From the NCBI GenBank assembly GCA_017882455.1, contig JADGPL010000011.1:48737-112736 (forward strand): a DNA stretch of 64,000 nt, given 5' to 3'. The position numbers were made by a program, and so were the translations under genes. Source of the DNA: Solirubrobacteraceae bacterium. GTDB taxonomy: Bacteria > Actinomycetota > Thermoleophilia > Solirubrobacterales > Solirubrobacteraceae. How positions within the stretch are numbered: the stretch's first letter is position 1; each line of letters opens with the position of its first letter. Shown here piece by piece: positions 41,250 to 50,121 of the stretch. The notes under the pieces were generated by a model that ran no database searches, was not told the DNA's origin, and was given only the letters and a program-made list of their open reading frames with translations.

Positions 41250-42083
41250 ATGGAAAGACCTGCGACGTTCGCTCTGACGCTGTTGCCCGGGGCGCGGCGA
41301 CTGCTGAAGGCTCACGCACGCGAGCTTCCCCAGCGCGATGACCTGTGCGGAGCCTTCTGCGGGGCGCTGGCGCTGCAGGCGGCCGAGCTTGCCGCGCACG
41401 CGGGCGAGCCGCTCGACCAGGACGCCGTGGCGCTGGCCGCCGGGAGCGTCGTCTCGGGCATGCGCGAGCCGGGCACCCTCCCCCACGGCGAACCCGGGCG
41501 GCGGGACTATCGCCTGGCGATCCCCTCGATCGAGGACTCAGCCGTGTCGGGCACGACAGCGGCCGGAGTGCTGCGTGCGATCGAGCAGCTCTCGGAGGGA
41601 GCGCTCGCCGTCGTCCCTGTTGCGGGCCCATGGACTGCGGACGCTTTGTCCGGCCTGTACGAGCTCGCCGAGTCGCGTGAGCGACCGGTCACCCTGATCG
41701 CCAACTTCGCCACCCACCATCTGTGGGGCTCGAGGGCCAGCGTCAGCCAGCTGCTCGACTACCTTCTCGACGGCGAGCTCGAGGGGCCGGAGCCGGACTG
41801 GCTCGTGGGCCACTTCGCGTGCGTGGTCGGGCGCGTCCAGGGTAGGCGCGGCAACCTCTACGCGATCGCCGACACCTATCCCGCGCTGGGCAACCGCGGC
41901 GTGCACATGCAGCCCCAGGAGCGCCTCGCCGCGGCGCTCGAGCGCAGGGACATGCCGGCCGGGGGAATGCTCGTCGTGGGCTTTGCCGAGGACGCCCCAT
42001 ATCTGCGCGAGGGCGTGCGCGGGCTCGGACTGCGAGAGGCCACGTGGGACAACGGCACGGTCACCGCCGAGGCGCTGCGGTGA
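41250..42083 (+). CDS. Putative papain-like cysteine hydrolase (DUF6885-like)
   Basis: Function unknown. A 277-residue cytosolic protein I believe matches the actinobacterial family DUF6885 (from memory, not searched). By eye it has a papain/C39-like triad: Q28-x4-C33-G in PQRDDLCGAFCGALALQ, H188 in WLVGHFACVVGRVQG and D208 in YAIADTYPALG. The order and surroundings of Gln, Cys, His and Asp resemble C39 and related peptidases. No signal peptide or membrane segment is seen. It overlaps the next gene by 4 bases (GTGA), and a ligase and an amidohydrolase follow, so it probably acts on an amide or peptide intermediate with them. Confidence 0.65.
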   Translation: MERPATFALTLLPGARRLLKAHARELPQRDDLCGAFCGALALQAAELAAHAGEPLDQDAVALAAGSVVSGMREPGTLPHGEPGRRDYRLAIPSIEDSAVSGTTAAGVLRAIEQLSEGALAVVPVAGPWTADALSGLYELAESRERPVTLIANFATHHLWGSRASVSQLLDYLLDGELEGPEPDWLVGHFACVVGRVQGRRGNLYAIADTYPALGNRGVHMQPQERLAAALERRDMPAGGMLVVGFAEDAPYLREGVRGLGLREATWDNGTVTAEALR

Positions 42084-43393
42084 GCAGCGGCGAGCTGGTC
42101 GCGCTCGTCTGCTGCGACCTCGGCTCGATCGTCCGCGGGCGCTCGGTGTTCTCCTCCGAGCTGGAGGAGCATCTGGAGACCGGCGTCGGGTGGGCGCCCG
42201 CCAACCACGCGCTCACGCCCCTCGGTCCCGTTGCCGAGCCCAACCCGTTCGGCGCCACAGGCGATCTGCGCCTGCTACCAGACCCGGCCACACGGGTCCG
42301 CGTCGGAGGGAGCACCGGAGAGAGCGCGCTCGAGCTCCTCCTCTGCGACATCGTCGAGATCGATGGCAAACCGTGGAGCTGCTGCCCGAGGAGCTTCCTG
42401 CGCGACGCGCTGGCCGCGGTCGAGTCGCTTCTGGGCGGACGCGTGATGGCCAGCTTCGAGCACGAGTTTCAGCTGCTGCTCGACACGCCTGCCGCGCTGC
42501 CCTTCTCGCTCGAGGCCCAGCGGCGCAGCGAGCCCTTTGCGACCCGTGTCATGAACGCGCTGGTCGAGGCCGGGGTCGAGCCCGAGCGGTTCTTCCCCGA
42601 GTACGCCCCCCACCAGTTCGAGATCCCGGTCGCCGCCGCCGAGGGTCTCGCGAGCGCAGACCGCAGCGTCGTGCTGCGCGAGGTCGTTCGCGAGATCGCC
42701 CGCGGCCTGGACATGCGCGCGAGCTTCGTGCCACTGCGCGATCCCGGCGAGGCCGGCAACGGCGTGCACATCCATCTCAGCCTGCTCGACGCGGGCGGAC
42801 GCTCGCTGCTCTACGACGACGCCCGGCCGGCCGGGCTGAGCGAGCTGGGCGGAAGCTTCGCCGCGGGGATCCTGCGCCATGCCCGCGCGCTCAGCGCCCT
42901 CACGGCGCCGAGCCCCGTATCGGGCGCGCGCCTTCGACCTCACCGCTGGAGCGCCGGCGCGGTCTGCCTGGCGCAGCAGAGTCGCGAGGCGCTGCTGCGA
43001 ATCCCGCCGCTGGTGTCCTTGGGAGGCGGCGATCCGGCCAGCCAGCTGCATCTGGAGTACCGCGGCGCGGACGCATCGGCCAACCCATATCTGGCCCTCG
43101 GGGCGATCCTGCGGGCGGGCCTCGCCGGGGTCAGCGAGCGACTGCCCGCGCCTTCCATCCTCGAACGCGACCCCGCCGAGCTGGACGACGCGGGAGCCGA
43201 GCGCTTTGGCGTGGGCGCGCTGCCGGAGTCTCTGGCCGATGCGCTCGAAGCGCTCGAACAGGATGACTTGGTGCGCGAGTGGATGGGTTCGCTGCTCTAT
43301 GACGCCTACACGAGCGTCAAGCGCGCCGAGCTGGCGGCCGCGGAGGGCGTGCATCTCGAGGAGAGCTGCCGGCGCTATGCCGCCATCTACTGA
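42080..43393 (+). CDS. Glutamine synthetase-like amide ligase
   Basis: ATP-dependent ligase of the glutamine synthetase fold, 437 residues from the GTG at 42080. The catalytic set is complete: FEHEFQLLL (metal Glu pair), FFPEYAPHQFEIPV, GNGVHIHLSL (His for metal/ammonia side), LRPHRWSAGAV, SREALLRIPPL and LEYRGADASANPYLALGAIL. It is not the canonical GlnA; the LRPHRWS segment is typical of GS-like enzymes that join glutamate or another acid to an amine (as gamma-glutamyl-polyamine ligases do). It is coupled to both neighbours, so its product is probably processed by them. Confidence 0.85.
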   Translation: MSSGELVALVCCDLGSIVRGRSVFSSELEEHLETGVGWAPANHALTPLGPVAEPNPFGATGDLRLLPDPATRVRVGGSTGESALELLLCDIVEIDGKPWSCCPRSFLRDALAAVESLLGGRVMASFEHEFQLLLDTPAALPFSLEAQRRSEPFATRVMNALVEAGVEPERFFPEYAPHQFEIPVAAAEGLASADRSVVLREVVREIARGLDMRASFVPLRDPGEAGNGVHIHLSLLDAGGRSLLYDDARPAGLSELGGSFAAGILRHARALSALTAPSPVSGARLRPHRWSAGAVCLAQQSREALLRIPPLVSLGGGDPASQLHLEYRGADASANPYLALGAILRAGLAGVSERLPAPSILERDPAELDDAGAERFGVGALPESLADALEALEQDDLVREWMGSLLYDAYTSVKRAELAAAEGVHLEESCRRYAAIY

Positions 43394-44564
43394 GCAGCTC
43401 TTGAAGCGGCTGCTCGCCGGGATCGAGCAGGAGCTCCCACGCGCGATCGCCCTGCGCAGGACGCTGCACTCACTTCCCGAGCTCGCCCACGCCGAGGAGC
43501 GGACGGCAGCGAGCATCACAGCCGAGCTGCCGGTCGAGGCCACCGTCGCCGCGGGTACGGGACGACTGGCGTTCGTGGGCCCGGGCCGCACCGGGGCGGT
43601 GGCCGTTCGCGCTGAGCTCGACGGCCTGCCCGTGCACGAGCGCACCGGTGTCGCCTTCAGCGCGACCGGGACGACGATGCACGCCTGCGGGCACGACGTC
43701 CACATGGCCGCCCTGATTGCCCTGACGCGGGCCGCCCACCGGCTCGCGGATGCGCTGCCGGCCCCGTTGCTGGCGGTCTTTCAGCCGAGCGAGGAGGCAT
43801 ACCCCTCGGGCGCCCAGCAGCTTGCCGAGGGCGAGCTCGCCGCGCTCTCGCCGGCGGCGGTGGTCAGCGCGCATGTCCATCCCGAGATGCCCTGGGGGAG
43901 CGTGGCGCTGGATCCCGGCCTGGTGAATGCCTCCTGTGACTTGGTGGAGATCACCGTCGAGGGCTCCTCCACGCACGGCGCCTACCCACACCACGGCCGC
44001 GACCCGATCCTGGCGCTCGCCCAGATCGTGGTCGCCCTCCACGCTCAGGTGGCGCGGAGGATCGACCCGCTGAGACCGGCCGTCCTCACGGTCGGGACGA
44101 TCGAGGGGGGCAGCGCGGAGAACGTCATCCCCTCCCAGGCACGCGCGCGCCTGGCCCTGCGCGCTCACCACACCGAGGACCGCGAGACGCTGCGCACTCT
44201 CGTCGCAGAGGTCGCCGCGGGGGTGGCAGCCGCAAACGGCTGCGTGGCCCATGTCGCGGTAACCGCCGGCGAGCCGGCGCTGGAGAACGACACCGCGATC
44301 GTCAGCGCCGCACGCGGTCTTCTGCCCACCGCCGAGCTCCAGCCGGCCTCGGAGTGGCGCTCATGCGGCTCCGACGACTTCGCCTTCTACGGAGAGATCG
44401 CACCGTTGGCCATGGCCTTCGTTGGGTTGGACGGAGCCGAGGGCTTCGTGTCACGGCCGCTTCACCACCCTGAGCTGCTGCCACCGGATGAGGCCGTCGC
44501 AGCGATCGCGCGCGTGCAGGCGGTCCTGTATCTCGCGGCCGCGCTCTCCCGCGAGCCCACGTGA
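43377..44564 (+). CDS. M20-family metallo-amidohydrolase
   Basis: Zn-dependent hydrolase of N-acyl or peptide amides (M20D type, hippurate-hydrolase-like), 395 residues. The ATG at 43377 lies 17 bases inside the end of the ligase gene. Metal and catalytic motifs are present: MHACGHDVHMAALIAL, QPSEEAYPSGAQQL, SAHVHPEMPWGSV, SSTHGAYPHHGRDPI and the final HHPELLPPDEAV. It acts in the cytosol. In this operon it could hydrolyse the amide made by the ligase or release an amino acid from a conjugated precursor. Confidence 0.9.
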   Translation: MPPSTEQLLKRLLAGIEQELPRAIALRRTLHSLPELAHAEERTAASITAELPVEATVAAGTGRLAFVGPGRTGAVAVRAELDGLPVHERTGVAFSATGTTMHACGHDVHMAALIALTRAAHRLADALPAPLLAVFQPSEEAYPSGAQQLAEGELAALSPAAVVSAHVHPEMPWGSVALDPGLVNASCDLVEITVEGSSTHGAYPHHGRDPILALAQIVVALHAQVARRIDPLRPAVLTVGTIEGGSAENVIPSQARARLALRAHHTEDRETLRTLVAEVAAGVAAANGCVAHVAVTAGEPALENDTAIVSAARGLLPTAELQPASEWRSCGSDDFAFYGEIAPLAMAFVGLDGAEGFVSRPLHHPELLPPDEAVAAIARVQAVLYLAAALSREPT

Positions 44565-45091
44565 GCGGCCACAGATACGATTTGGAGGTGCCCGAGGAGC
44601 TTCGCTACGTGGATCCGTACAAGCGACGCGGTCGCCTGTATCTCGCGATGACCCGGCTCTCGGCCACCAAGGCGGGCGCTTGGTTCTCCATAAACGTCGC
44701 GTGGAAGCTCGACCCGCATCTGCTGAAGCTCACGAAAGGGCGGTTCAGCACCGCGGGGCCGCTCGCCACGGCGCTGCTGGAGTCGCGAGGCGCGCGGACA
44801 GGGCAGCCGCGTCGGAATGCCACGCTGTATTTCCACGACGGCGACCGGGTTACGATCATCGCGTCGAAGCGAGGGTGGCCCAAGAACCCGGCCTGGTACT
44901 ACAACCTCCGCAAGCATCCGGACATCGTCTTCGGCAACCTGCCGTTCCACGCCGAGGTCGTGGAGGACGAGGCGGAGCGGCAACGACTTTGGGATCTTGC
45001 CGACCGCGTCTTCCCTGAGTACGCCGACTACCGTGAGCAGGCCGGGAAGGCCGGACGCGTCATCCCGATCTTGCAGCTGGTTCCACGCTGA
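44561..45091 (+). CDS. Ddn-type F420-dependent nitroreductase family protein
   Basis: Split-barrel flavin/deazaflavin protein of 176 residues from a GTG overlapping the M20 stop (GTGA). The family motifs are TALLESRGARTGQPRRNATL, YFHDGDRVTIIASKRGWPKN and PAWYYNLRKHPDIVFG, followed by LADRVFPEYADYREQAGK near the end. Ddn relatives bind F420 and reduce quinones or nitro compounds. Overlap places it in the same transcript as the ligase operon, although its role there is unclear. A second, broken copy of the family lies at 56753. Confidence 0.88.
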   Translation: MSGHRYDLEVPEELRYVDPYKRRGRLYLAMTRLSATKAGAWFSINVAWKLDPHLLKLTKGRFSTAGPLATALLESRGARTGQPRRNATLYFHDGDRVTIIASKRGWPKNPAWYYNLRKHPDIVFGNLPFHAEVVEDEAERQRLWDLADRVFPEYADYREQAGKAGRVIPILQLVPR

Positions 45092-45103
45092 CCCGAGGCT
45101 GAG

Positions 45104-45655
45104 TTGCCCGATCGTCTCCACTTCACCGACTCCGACGAGGCCAACGCGCTGATCGCCAGCGATCCGATGGCGCTGCTGGTCGGGTTTTCCCTTGACCAGC
45201 AGGTCTCTGTTCAAAAGGCGTTCTCGGGGCCGCTCGTGCTGCGCGAGCGTCTCGGTGCGCTCGACGCCGAGACCCTGGCCACGGTCGACCTGGAGCCGGT
45301 GTTCCGCGAGAAGCCCGCCCTCCACCGCTACCCCGGCGCGATGGCCAAGCGCGTTCACGATCTCGCGGTGCATGTGCGCGACGAATACGGCGGCGACGCC
45401 GCACGAGTCTGGAGCGATGCCAAGGACTCCGCGACGCTCCGCGCCAACCTGGCCGCGCTTCCTGGGTTCGGCGAGATGAAGGTCAAGTCGCTCGGTGCCG
45501 TGCTCGCCAAGCGCTACGGCGTCAAGGCCGCGGCCGAGCTGGTGCCACCGCATCCCACCCTTGGCGACGTCGACTCTCCCCGGGCGCTGCTCGACTACCA
45601 GGCGGCCAAGCGCGTGCACAAGGCGGAGTGGTCGAAGCTCAAAGCGCCGCAGTAG
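45104..45655 (+). CDS. HhH-GPD-type base excision repair family protein
   Basis: A 183-residue protein starting at a TTG. It has the helix-hairpin-helix segment NLAALPGFGEMKVKSLGAVL (about 118-137) and DPMALLVGFSLDQQVSVQKA near the N-terminus, both characteristic of the small actinobacterial HhH-GPD family (TIGR03252-like). The catalytic Asp of true DNA glycosylases is not obvious. It probably acts in DNA repair. The gene is 12 bases after the nitroreductase and 6 before the transporter. Confidence 0.85.
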   Translation: MPDRLHFTDSDEANALIASDPMALLVGFSLDQQVSVQKAFSGPLVLRERLGALDAETLATVDLEPVFREKPALHRYPGAMAKRVHDLAVHVRDEYGGDAARVWSDAKDSATLRANLAALPGFGEMKVKSLGAVLAKRYGVKAAAELVPPHPTLGDVDSPRALLDYQAAKRVHKAEWSKLKAPQ

Positions 45656-45661
45656 ATTCGC

Positions 45662-46885
45662 GTGAGCGCCCTCCCACCCAAGCTCGCCGCCTGGCGCCCA
45701 GCGCGCGCCAGGCTCGCGCGGACCAACCCGGGACTCGCCGCATCCACCGGCGTCTTCCTGGCTGCGCTGTGCGCGTTTGTCGCGATCGGGGCGGCCCTGC
45801 CAGTTCTTCCGGCGTATGTCCGCGGACCCCTTCGCTCGAGCGATTTGGCCGTGGGCATCGTCGTGGGCGCATTTGCCCTCACCTCGGTGGTCTGTCGCCC
45901 GCTGGCCGGACGCGTGGCCGACCGACGTGGGCGGCGCGTCGTGCTCGTCACGGGCGCGCTCGCGATGGCGGTCAGCGGCGCGCTGTATCTGGTCTCTCAC
46001 AGCGTGCTGACGCTGGTGCTCGCGCGCTTGGTCCTCGGTGCGGGCGAGGGCGCCGTGTACACGGCAGGTGCGACCTGGGCGGTCGATCTCGCGCCGGCGC
46101 ATCGCCGCGGGATGGCGCTGGGCCTCTTCGGGCTGGCCGTCTGGGGCGGTCTCGCGCTGGGACCGGTCGCAGGTGAGCTGTTGCGGGCGGGTGTGGGCTA
46201 TCAGGCGGTGTGGCTGCTGACGGCCGCCCTGCCGCTGGCGGCCGCCGCCATCGCCTCGCGCCTGCCCGAGCCCACACGCGCGTTTGCCGAGCGCCCTGCG
46301 GGTGCATTCGTCATGTTCCCGGCCGCGGCTCGGCGCCCCGGCCTGGCGCTCGCGCTCGCCAACATCGGCTACGCGGCGCTGGCGGGCTTTGTGGTGCTGC
46401 ACCTGCGCGCGCGGGGCATCGGTGGCGGCGCCGCCGTGTTCACCGTGTTCGCCGTGGCGGTATTCGGGAGCCGGCTGCTGCTCAGCCGCGTCCCGGACCG
46501 CGCCGGAGCGCGCCCGACGGCAGTCGCGGCCGGCCTGCTCGAGGCGCTGGGCCTCGCGCTGATCGCACTGGCGCACTCGCTGCCGTTTGCGCTCGCCGGC
46601 GCAGTCGTGGTGGGAGTGGGCTTCTCGATGCTGTTCCCCTCGCTCGCGCTGATGGTCGTCGGCGACGTCGCTGCCGATCGGCGCGGCTCAGCGCTCGGAG
46701 CCTTCACGGCCTTCTTCGACATCGGCGTCGGCCTCGGTGGACCGATAGCTGGAGTCACGGCCTCGCTTGCCGGCTATCCAGCCGTGTTTCTGCTGGCCGC
46801 GGCCGCGGCCCTGGGCACCGCCGTGCTTGCCGCCTCCGCGGATCACCCGGCGGTGCGCGCCCGCTCGGCGCAATCGCTGGCCTAG
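45662..46885 (+). CDS. MFS transporter
   Basis: Twelve-segment major facilitator protein of 407 residues starting at a GTG. It has the A-motif GRVADRRGRRVVLVTGALAM after the second helix, and the motif-C-like segment GLAVWGGLALGPVAGELLR around helix five. A weaker repeat of the A-motif lies in the second half (RVPDRAGARPT). This looks like the drug/metabolite efflux branch. The substrate is not predictable. It is in the same direction as the preceding genes and could export a product of the operon. Confidence 0.9.
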   Translation: MSALPPKLAAWRPARARLARTNPGLAASTGVFLAALCAFVAIGAALPVLPAYVRGPLRSSDLAVGIVVGAFALTSVVCRPLAGRVADRRGRRVVLVTGALAMAVSGALYLVSHSVLTLVLARLVLGAGEGAVYTAGATWAVDLAPAHRRGMALGLFGLAVWGGLALGPVAGELLRAGVGYQAVWLLTAALPLAAAAIASRLPEPTRAFAERPAGAFVMFPAAARRPGLALALANIGYAALAGFVVLHLRARGIGGGAAVFTVFAVAVFGSRLLLSRVPDRAGARPTAVAAGLLEALGLALIALAHSLPFALAGAVVVGVGFSMLFPSLALMVVGDVAADRRGSALGAFTAFFDIGVGLGGPIAGVTASLAGYPAVFLLAAAAALGTAVLAASADHPAVRARSAQSLA

Positions 46886-46975
46886 AGACCTCGCCCCGCG
46901 CCGAAGCAGGGCGCTTCCGCCAGCAGGGCAGCGCCGCCTGAGCGCTGCCCGGACACCGCCGCTACCGTTGTGTCG

Positions 46976-47407
46976 ATGTGGGCGCAGTGCGCGATCACGC
47001 TTGACCCGCGGCCGCGCGGGTTTCACCTGATCACTCGCGAGGTTCTCGAAGGTGTGCCGCAACTCGACCAGCTCGCTGTGGGAATGCTGCACCTGTTCCT
47101 GCGCCACACCTCGGCCTCGCTCACGCTCAACGAGAACGCGAGCCCCGACGTGCGCCGCGACTTCGGCGCCTACTTCGACCGCGCGGTGCCCGAGGACGCG
47201 CCCTACTGGACGCATACGCTCGAGGGCGCCGACGACATGCCCGCGCACATCAAGGCCTCGCTGCTGGGGCCTTCGCTGTCAATGCCCGTCTCCCGTGGGC
47301 GCCTCGCGCTGGGAACCTGGCAGGGGATCTACCTGTGCGAGCACCGCGACTCTGGCGGGCCGCGGTCGCTGATCGCCACGCTGTCGGGCGAGCCGCTACA
47401 GGCTTAG
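46976..47407 (+). CDS. YjbQ family protein (UPF0047)
   Basis: Small trimeric fold protein; some members act as a secondary thiamine-phosphate synthase. The family motifs are [20 protein letters not shown] and [20 protein letters not shown], then [20 protein letters not shown] chose the ATG at 46976 (143 residues): it lies 7 bases after a -10-like TACCGT and has no ribosome site, as expected for a leaderless start. A GTG two codons upstream is also possible. The gene ends 1 base before the convergent ppdK stop. Confidence 0.9.
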   Translation: MWAQCAITLDPRPRGFHLITREVLEGVPQLDQLAVGMLHLFLRHTSASLTLNENASPDVRRDFGAYFDRAVPEDAPYWTHTLEGADDMPAHIKASLLGPSLSMPVSRGRLALGTWQGIYLCEHRDSGGPRSLIATLSGEPLQA

Positions 47408-47408
47408 G

Positions 47409-50042
47409 TCAGCTTGCAGCCGGCGGCTGCGCGCGGATGACCGCCTGGGCCGCCGCCACGCGAGCGATCGGCACGCGGTAGGGCGAGCAGGACACATAGT
47501 CGATGCCGGAGTGGTGCAGGAAGTCGATCGAGTCCGGATCGCCCCCGTGCTCGCCGCAGACGCCGAGCTTGAGCTCGGGCCTCGTGGTGCGCCCGAGCCA
47601 CGCTCCCATCCGCACCATCTGCCCTACGCCGGGAGTGTCGAGCGTCTCGAACGGCGAGCGGTCGAGGATCTTCACGTCGATGTAGCGGGCGAGCACGCGA
47701 CCCTCGATGTCGTCGCGGCTGAAGCCGAGCGCGGTTTGGGTTAGATCATTCGTTCCAAATGAGAAGAAGTCGGCGTCGCGCGCGATCTGATCGGCTTGGA
47801 AACATGCGCGCGGGAGCTCGATCATCGTCCCGATCAGATGCCCGGTGTGCCCCTGCTCCTCGGCCACGCGTTCGATCAGCCCGCGCATGAGCTCGAGCTC
47901 GCGCTCGTATGCGACGAGCGGCACCATCACCTCGACGCGCGAGCCAGGCACCCGCCCCGCGGCCGCGAACAGAGCCCGAGCCTGCATCTCGTACAGCGCC
48001 GGGAAGAGGATGCCCAGGCGCACGCCGCGCGTGCCGAGCATCGGGTTGGTCTCCTGCAGCTGCTCCACCCGCCGTCGTGCGGCCGAGCCCTCCGGCAGAT
48101 CCGACGGATGAGGCAGGAACTCGTGCAGCGGCGGATCGAGCAGCCGCACGGTCACCGGCCTGCCGTCCACAGCGCGGAGGATCTGCTCGAAGTCGGCCTC
48201 CTGCAGGGGCCGCAGCTGCTCGATCGCACGCGCGCGCGAGTCGTCGTCTTCGGCCATGATCACCGCGGCCATCAGCGGCTGGCGCTCACCGAGGAACATG
48301 TGCTCGGTGCGGCACAGGCCGATACCCTCGGCGCCCAGCTCGATCGCCTTGACCGCATCGGCGGGGGTGTCGGCGTTGGCGCGCACGCCGAGCGAGCGCA
48401 GCTCGTCACACCAGGCGAGCACCGTCTGGAACTGCTCTGAGACCTGCGGCTCCACGAGCGGCACGTCCTCGAGCGTGATCCGCCCGAGGCTGCCGTCGAT
48501 CGCGATGCGATCGCCCGGGTGCAGGGTGCGATCGCCCACGCGGATCTCACGAGCGGCCAGATCCACCTCGATCTCGCCGGCGCCCGTCACCGCGGGGCGA
48601 CCCATCCCGCGCGCCACGAGGGCGGCGTGGCTGGCCTTGCCGCCCTCGCTGGTGAGAATGCCGCGGGCGGCATCGAAGCCAGCCACGTCGTCAGCCTCGG
48701 TGAAGGAGCGCACGAGGATCACCTCGCGACCCTCGGCCGCGGCCTGCACGGCCTCGGCGGCGCTCAGGACGATCTCGCCCTTGGCGGCGCCCGGCGAGGC
48801 GGCCACGCCGTGGGCGAGCACCTCGTAGTCCACGCCCGGATCGAACGTGGGGTGCAGGAGCGCATCCAGGGTGGCGGGGTCGATCGTGGCGATCGCCTCG
48901 CGCCTGTCGAGCAGGCCCTCGGCGACGGCGTCCACGGCAAAGCGCACGGCCGCCTGGGCGGGGCGCTTGGCGTCGCGCGTCTGCAGCATGTACAGCCGGC
49001 CCTCCTGCACCGTGAACTCGGTGTCCTGCATGTCGCCGTAGTGGCGCTCGAGCGTGGCGAGGATCGCCATCAGCTGCTCGTGCACCTCGGGCAGCCAGGA
49101 GCGCAGCTCGCGGATGTCACGCGGCGTGCGCACGCCCGAGACCACGTCCTCGCCCTGGGCGGTTGCCAGGAAGTCGCCCGAGGGCTCGGGCGCACCGGTC
49201 AGCTCGTCGCGCGAGAAGGCCACGCCGCTGCCACTGCTCTCGCCGAGATTGCCGAACACCATCTGCTGGACGTTGACCGCCGTGCCCCAGTGGTCGGGGA
49301 TCCGGTTGATGCGCCTGTAGGCCACGGCCCGCTCCCCCTGCCAGGAGTCGAACACGGCGCGGATAGCGCCGGAGAGCTGCTCGCGTGGATCCTGCGGAAG
49401 CTCACAGAAGCTCTGGAACTGGGCGGTGAGCTCGCGCAGCGCCTCGGCGTCGAGCTCCGTGTCAAGCGTTACCCCGCGCGCGGCCTTGGCCGCGACTATG
49501 GCCTGCTCGAAGTGCTGGCCGGCCACGCCCAGGACGACGTTGCCGTACATCTGCGCGAAGCGCCTGTAGGAGTCCCAGGCGAAGCGCTCGGCGCCCGAAC
49601 GCCTCGCCAGGCCGACGACGGTCTCGTCGTTGAGCCCAAGGTTGAGGACCGTGTCGAGCATGCCCGGCATCGACTGGCGAGCGCCCGAGCGAACGGACAC
49701 GAGCAGCGGGTCCTGCGGGTCTCCCAGCGAACGACCGGCGCTCTCCTCGAGGCGCTCCAGCGCGCTCGCCACCTGCTCTTCCAGTCCATCCGGGAAATCG
49801 CCCTCGCCCTGCATGTAGGCCACGCAGGCCTCGGTCGTGATGGTGAAGCCTGCGGGAACCCGATCTGCGCCGAGCACGCGGGTCATCTCGGCGACGTTCG
49901 CGCCCTTGCCGCCGAGCAGATCGCGCAGCTCACGCGAGCCGTCTGCAAAGTCCATCACCCAGGGGTTCGGCCCGCCGTCGCTGATCTCGATCCCTCCCTG
50001 GCTCGGGCGCCGAGCCCGCCGCGCGGCGCTGTAGGCGCCCAC
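47409..50042 (-). CDS. ppdK: Pyruvate, phosphate dikinase
   Basis: Interconverts pyruvate, ATP and phosphate with PEP, AMP and pyrophosphate; here it may serve gluconeogenesis or PPi-linked glycolysis. The 877-residue protein has the ATP-grasp N-terminus (LRDLLGGKGANVAEMTRV, PAGFTITTEACVAYMQGE), the phospho-His region GILTSEGGKASHAALVARGM (His near residue 460) and the TIM-barrel end with the catalytic Cys in LGVCGEHGGDP. The GTG at 50042 is preferred because residues WVMDFADG align with the normal family start, so an ATG 29 codons in would cut the domain. A short insert before PAGF is unusual. Length is normal. Confidence 0.95.
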   Translation of the reverse strand: MGAYSAARRARRPSQGGIEISDGGPNPWVMDFADGSRELRDLLGGKGANVAEMTRVLGADRVPAGFTITTEACVAYMQGEGDFPDGLEEQVASALERLEESAGRSLGDPQDPLLVSVRSGARQSMPGMLDTVLNLGLNDETVVGLARRSGAERFAWDSYRRFAQMYGNVVLGVAGQHFEQAIVAAKAARGVTLDTELDAEALRELTAQFQSFCELPQDPREQLSGAIRAVFDSWQGERAVAYRRINRIPDHWGTAVNVQQMVFGNLGESSGSGVAFSRDELTGAPEPSGDFLATAQGEDVVSGVRTPRDIRELRSWLPEVHEQLMAILATLERHYGDMQDTEFTVQEGRLYMLQTRDAKRPAQAAVRFAVDAVAEGLLDRREAIATIDPATLDALLHPTFDPGVDYEVLAHGVAASPGAAKGEIVLSAAEAVQAAAEGREVILVRSFTEADDVAGFDAARGILTSEGGKASHAALVARGMGRPAVTGAGEIEVDLAAREIRVGDRTLHPGDRIAIDGSLGRITLEDVPLVEPQVSEQFQTVLAWCDELRSLGVRANADTPADAVKAIELGAEGIGLCRTEHMFLGERQPLMAAVIMAEDDDSRARAIEQLRPLQEADFEQILRAVDGRPVTVRLLDPPLHEFLPHPSDLPEGSAARRRVEQLQETNPMLGTRGVRLGILFPALYEMQARALFAAAGRVPGSRVEVMVPLVAYERELELMRGLIERVAEEQGHTGHLIGTMIELPRACFQADQIARDADFFSFGTNDLTQTALGFSRDDIEGRVLARYIDVKILDRSPFETLDTPGVGQMVRMGAWLGRTTRPELKLGVCGEHGGDPDSIDFLHHSGIDYVSCSPYRVPIARVAAAQAVIRAQPPAAS

Positions 50043-50083
50043 GATATGCGCATCGCCGGGGTAAAGCCGCGCGGCACCAACTG

Positions 50084-50115
50084 TAGTTGTGCGTGCAACT
50101 AGTCTCGGCTATGCT
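50084..50115 (+). promoter_or_regulatory. Promoter with MarR-like operator for the LLM oxidoreductase
   Basis: TTGTGC (50087-50092), a 17-base spacer and TATGCT (50110-50115) form a good sigma-A promoter, with the ATG 6 bases after the -10 box (leaderless). The inverted repeat TAGTTG-N6-CAACTA (50084-50101) covers the -35 box, and a third half-site CAACT starts at 50078. This symmetry is typical for MarR-family operators, so repression by a MarR-type regulator is inferred; no such gene is in the window. The site also lies in the divergent gap to ppdK. Confidence 0.65.
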
Positions 50116-50121
50116 GCGCCC

